The notes below the pieces were generated by a model. That model was not told where the DNA came from. It was given only the letters and a program-made list of their open reading frames with translations, and made no database searches. Positions 16,265 through 17,297 of a stretch of DNA of 17,297 nucleotides are shown one piece after another; positions within the stretch are counted from its first letter, which is position 1, and the number at the start of each line of letters is the position of its first letter. The DNA comes from Chloroflexota bacterium (GTDB lineage: Bacteria > Chloroflexota > Limnocylindria > Limnocylindrales > CSP1-4): assembly GCA_021815005.1 (NCBI GenBank), contig JAKAHL010000007.1, positions 1 to 17,297 on the forward strand. The letters are read 5' to 3'. Position numbers and translations under genes: made by a program.

Positions 16265-17283
16265 GCGCGGACCTGCGGACCCGGTACCTGGGACTCCAGC
16301 TCCGGAATCCGATCGTCGCGTCGTCGTCGCCGCTCACCGGCGACCCCGCCGGGTGCAAGCGCCTCGAGGAGGCGGGGGCGGGGGCGGTCGTGCTGCCCTC
16401 GCTGTTCGAGGAGGAGGTCCTCCACGAGGAGATCGAGCTGAACCGCTCGCTCGAGCAGGGCGACGAGCAGTTCGGCGAGGCGCTCTCGTACTTCCCGCAG
16501 ATCGGGGACTACCGGGACGCCGGCGACCGCTACCTCGAGCGCCTGGCCAAGACCAAGCGGACCGTCGCGATCCCGGTGGTGGCGAGCCTCAACGCCACCA
16601 CGCAGGGCGGGTGGGTTCGCTACGCGCGCCTGATGCAGGACAGCGGTGCCGACGCACTCGAGCTCAACCTGTACCACGTGGTCGCGGACCCGGCGATGTC
16701 CGGCTGCGACCGCGAGGCCCGTGACCTGGAGCTGATCGCGGCGGTCCGAGCGGCCGTGACCATCCCCCTGGCGGTGAAGCTGAGCCCGTACTACTCGGCC
16801 CTGGGGAACTTCGCCGCCGGGGCGGTCAAGGCGGGCGCGAGCGGCCTGGTGCTGTTCAACCGCTTCTACCAGCCGGACCTCGACCTGGACTCGCTCGACG
16901 TCGTCAACCGGGTGTCGCTCTCGGTCTCGGCCGAGCTCCGCCTCCCGATGCGCTGGATCGCGATCCTGCGGCCGCAGCTCGGGGACGGGGTGGGGCTGGC
17001 GGCCACCTCGGGCGTCCACACGGCGGCCGACGCCGCCAAGGCGCTGCTCGTCGGCGCGGACGTCGCGATGACCGCGTCCTCGCTGCTCCACCACGGCCCG
17101 AGCCACATGCGCTCGCTCGTGGACGGGCTGGCCGCGTGGATGGCCGAGCACGAGTACGAGTCCGTGGGCCAGATGCGCGGGGCTGCGAGCGCGGCCAGCG
17201 TGGCCGACCCGTCCCTGTTCGAGCGCGCCAACTACATGGCCGCGCTGCGGTCGTTCAGCACCCCGGCCGAGTTCCTGCGCTGA
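16261..17283 (+). CDS. Dihydroorotate dehydrogenase-like flavoprotein coupled to PFOR
   Basis: A 340-residue TIM-barrel protein of the dihydroorotate dehydrogenase family (PF01180). Landmarks are LRNPIVASSSPLTG (residues 14-27), VVASLNATTQGGWVRYARLM (107-125), AVKLSPYY (171-178, K173 for FMN), GLVLFNRFYQPDLDL (195-209, N200) and the C-terminal phosphate-binding SGVHTAADAAKALLVGADVAM (250-270). The catalytic loop of true dihydroorotate dehydrogenases (N-x-S/C-C-P-N) is absent: after LELN the chain reads LYHVVADP. So pyrimidine synthesis is unlikely. The start ATG overlaps the PFOR stop (ATGA at 16261-16264), with GGAGG upstream inside PFOR. From family knowledge, this subgroup is often found next to nifJ; its reaction is not established. 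It may exchange electrons with PFOR or ferredoxin, which is inference. Confidence 0.9.
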
Positions 17284-17297
17284 CGCCGCCGGGGCGC

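Overview
The window is 17.3 kb of very GC-rich DNA with dense coding and short intergenic gaps. It looks like a bacterial chromosome segment. There are no transposases, integrases, phage genes or CRISPR arrays. The gene set suggests a soil or water bacterium of the Chloroflexota (for example Limnocylindria-like) or a deep-branching actinobacterial group. That set is: an F420-type luciferase-like oxidoreductase, an ADP-forming acyl-CoA synthetase, a single-chain pyruvate:ferredoxin oxidoreductase, a PadR regulator beside a NifX-like protein, and several genes that look leaderless. The taxonomic placement is inference from gene content and composition only.

Layout. Positions 1-261 (minus) hold the N-terminus of a Tat-exported protein cut by the window edge. 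Positions 415-1420 (plus) hold a PadR-type regulator and a NifX/NafY-domain protein. Positions 1498-3357 (plus) hold a promoter-like element, a tRNA-Gln(CUG)-like sequence, a leader with mutually exclusive short pairings, and glnS. Positions 3374-5182 (minus) hold an operon of a NagD-like HAD phosphatase followed by a luciferase-like oxidoreductase. Divergent from it, 5278-8114 (plus) holds a methyltransferase and a fused ADP-forming acyl-CoA synthetase, overlapping by ATGA. Positions 8229-8921 and 9023-10459 (plus) hold a small membrane protein and an EmrB/QacA-type MFS exporter. Positions 10654-11463 (minus) hold a secreted NlpC/P60-SH3 hydrolase with a long structured leader. Positions 11783-12306 (minus) hold a fluoride channel gene (crcB/fluC) with a recognisable fluoride riboswitch, a good promoter and a Shine-Dalgarno-sequestering platform. 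Positions 12650-17283 (plus) hold PFOR and, overlapping it by ATGA, a dihydroorotate-dehydrogenase-like flavoprotein.

How the genes fit together. PFOR makes acetyl-CoA and reduced ferredoxin from pyruvate. The acyl-CoA synthetase could turn acetyl-CoA into acetate and ATP, so the window may hold both halves of an acetate-forming, energy-conserving route, although the two loci are 4.5 kb apart and not in one operon. The DHOD-like protein is tightly coupled to PFOR but lacks the catalytic-loop motif of true dihydroorotate dehydrogenases.

The least expected structure is the tRNA-Gln-like element immediately 5' of glnS. It carries the main glutamine identity bases but has G at position 33, a bulge in the T stem and a short D loop. 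It is followed by alternating complementary segments that end on the glnS Shine-Dalgarno. It is either an unusual real tRNA-Gln paired with its synthetase or a tRNA-mimic leader that GlnRS could bind to control its own synthesis.
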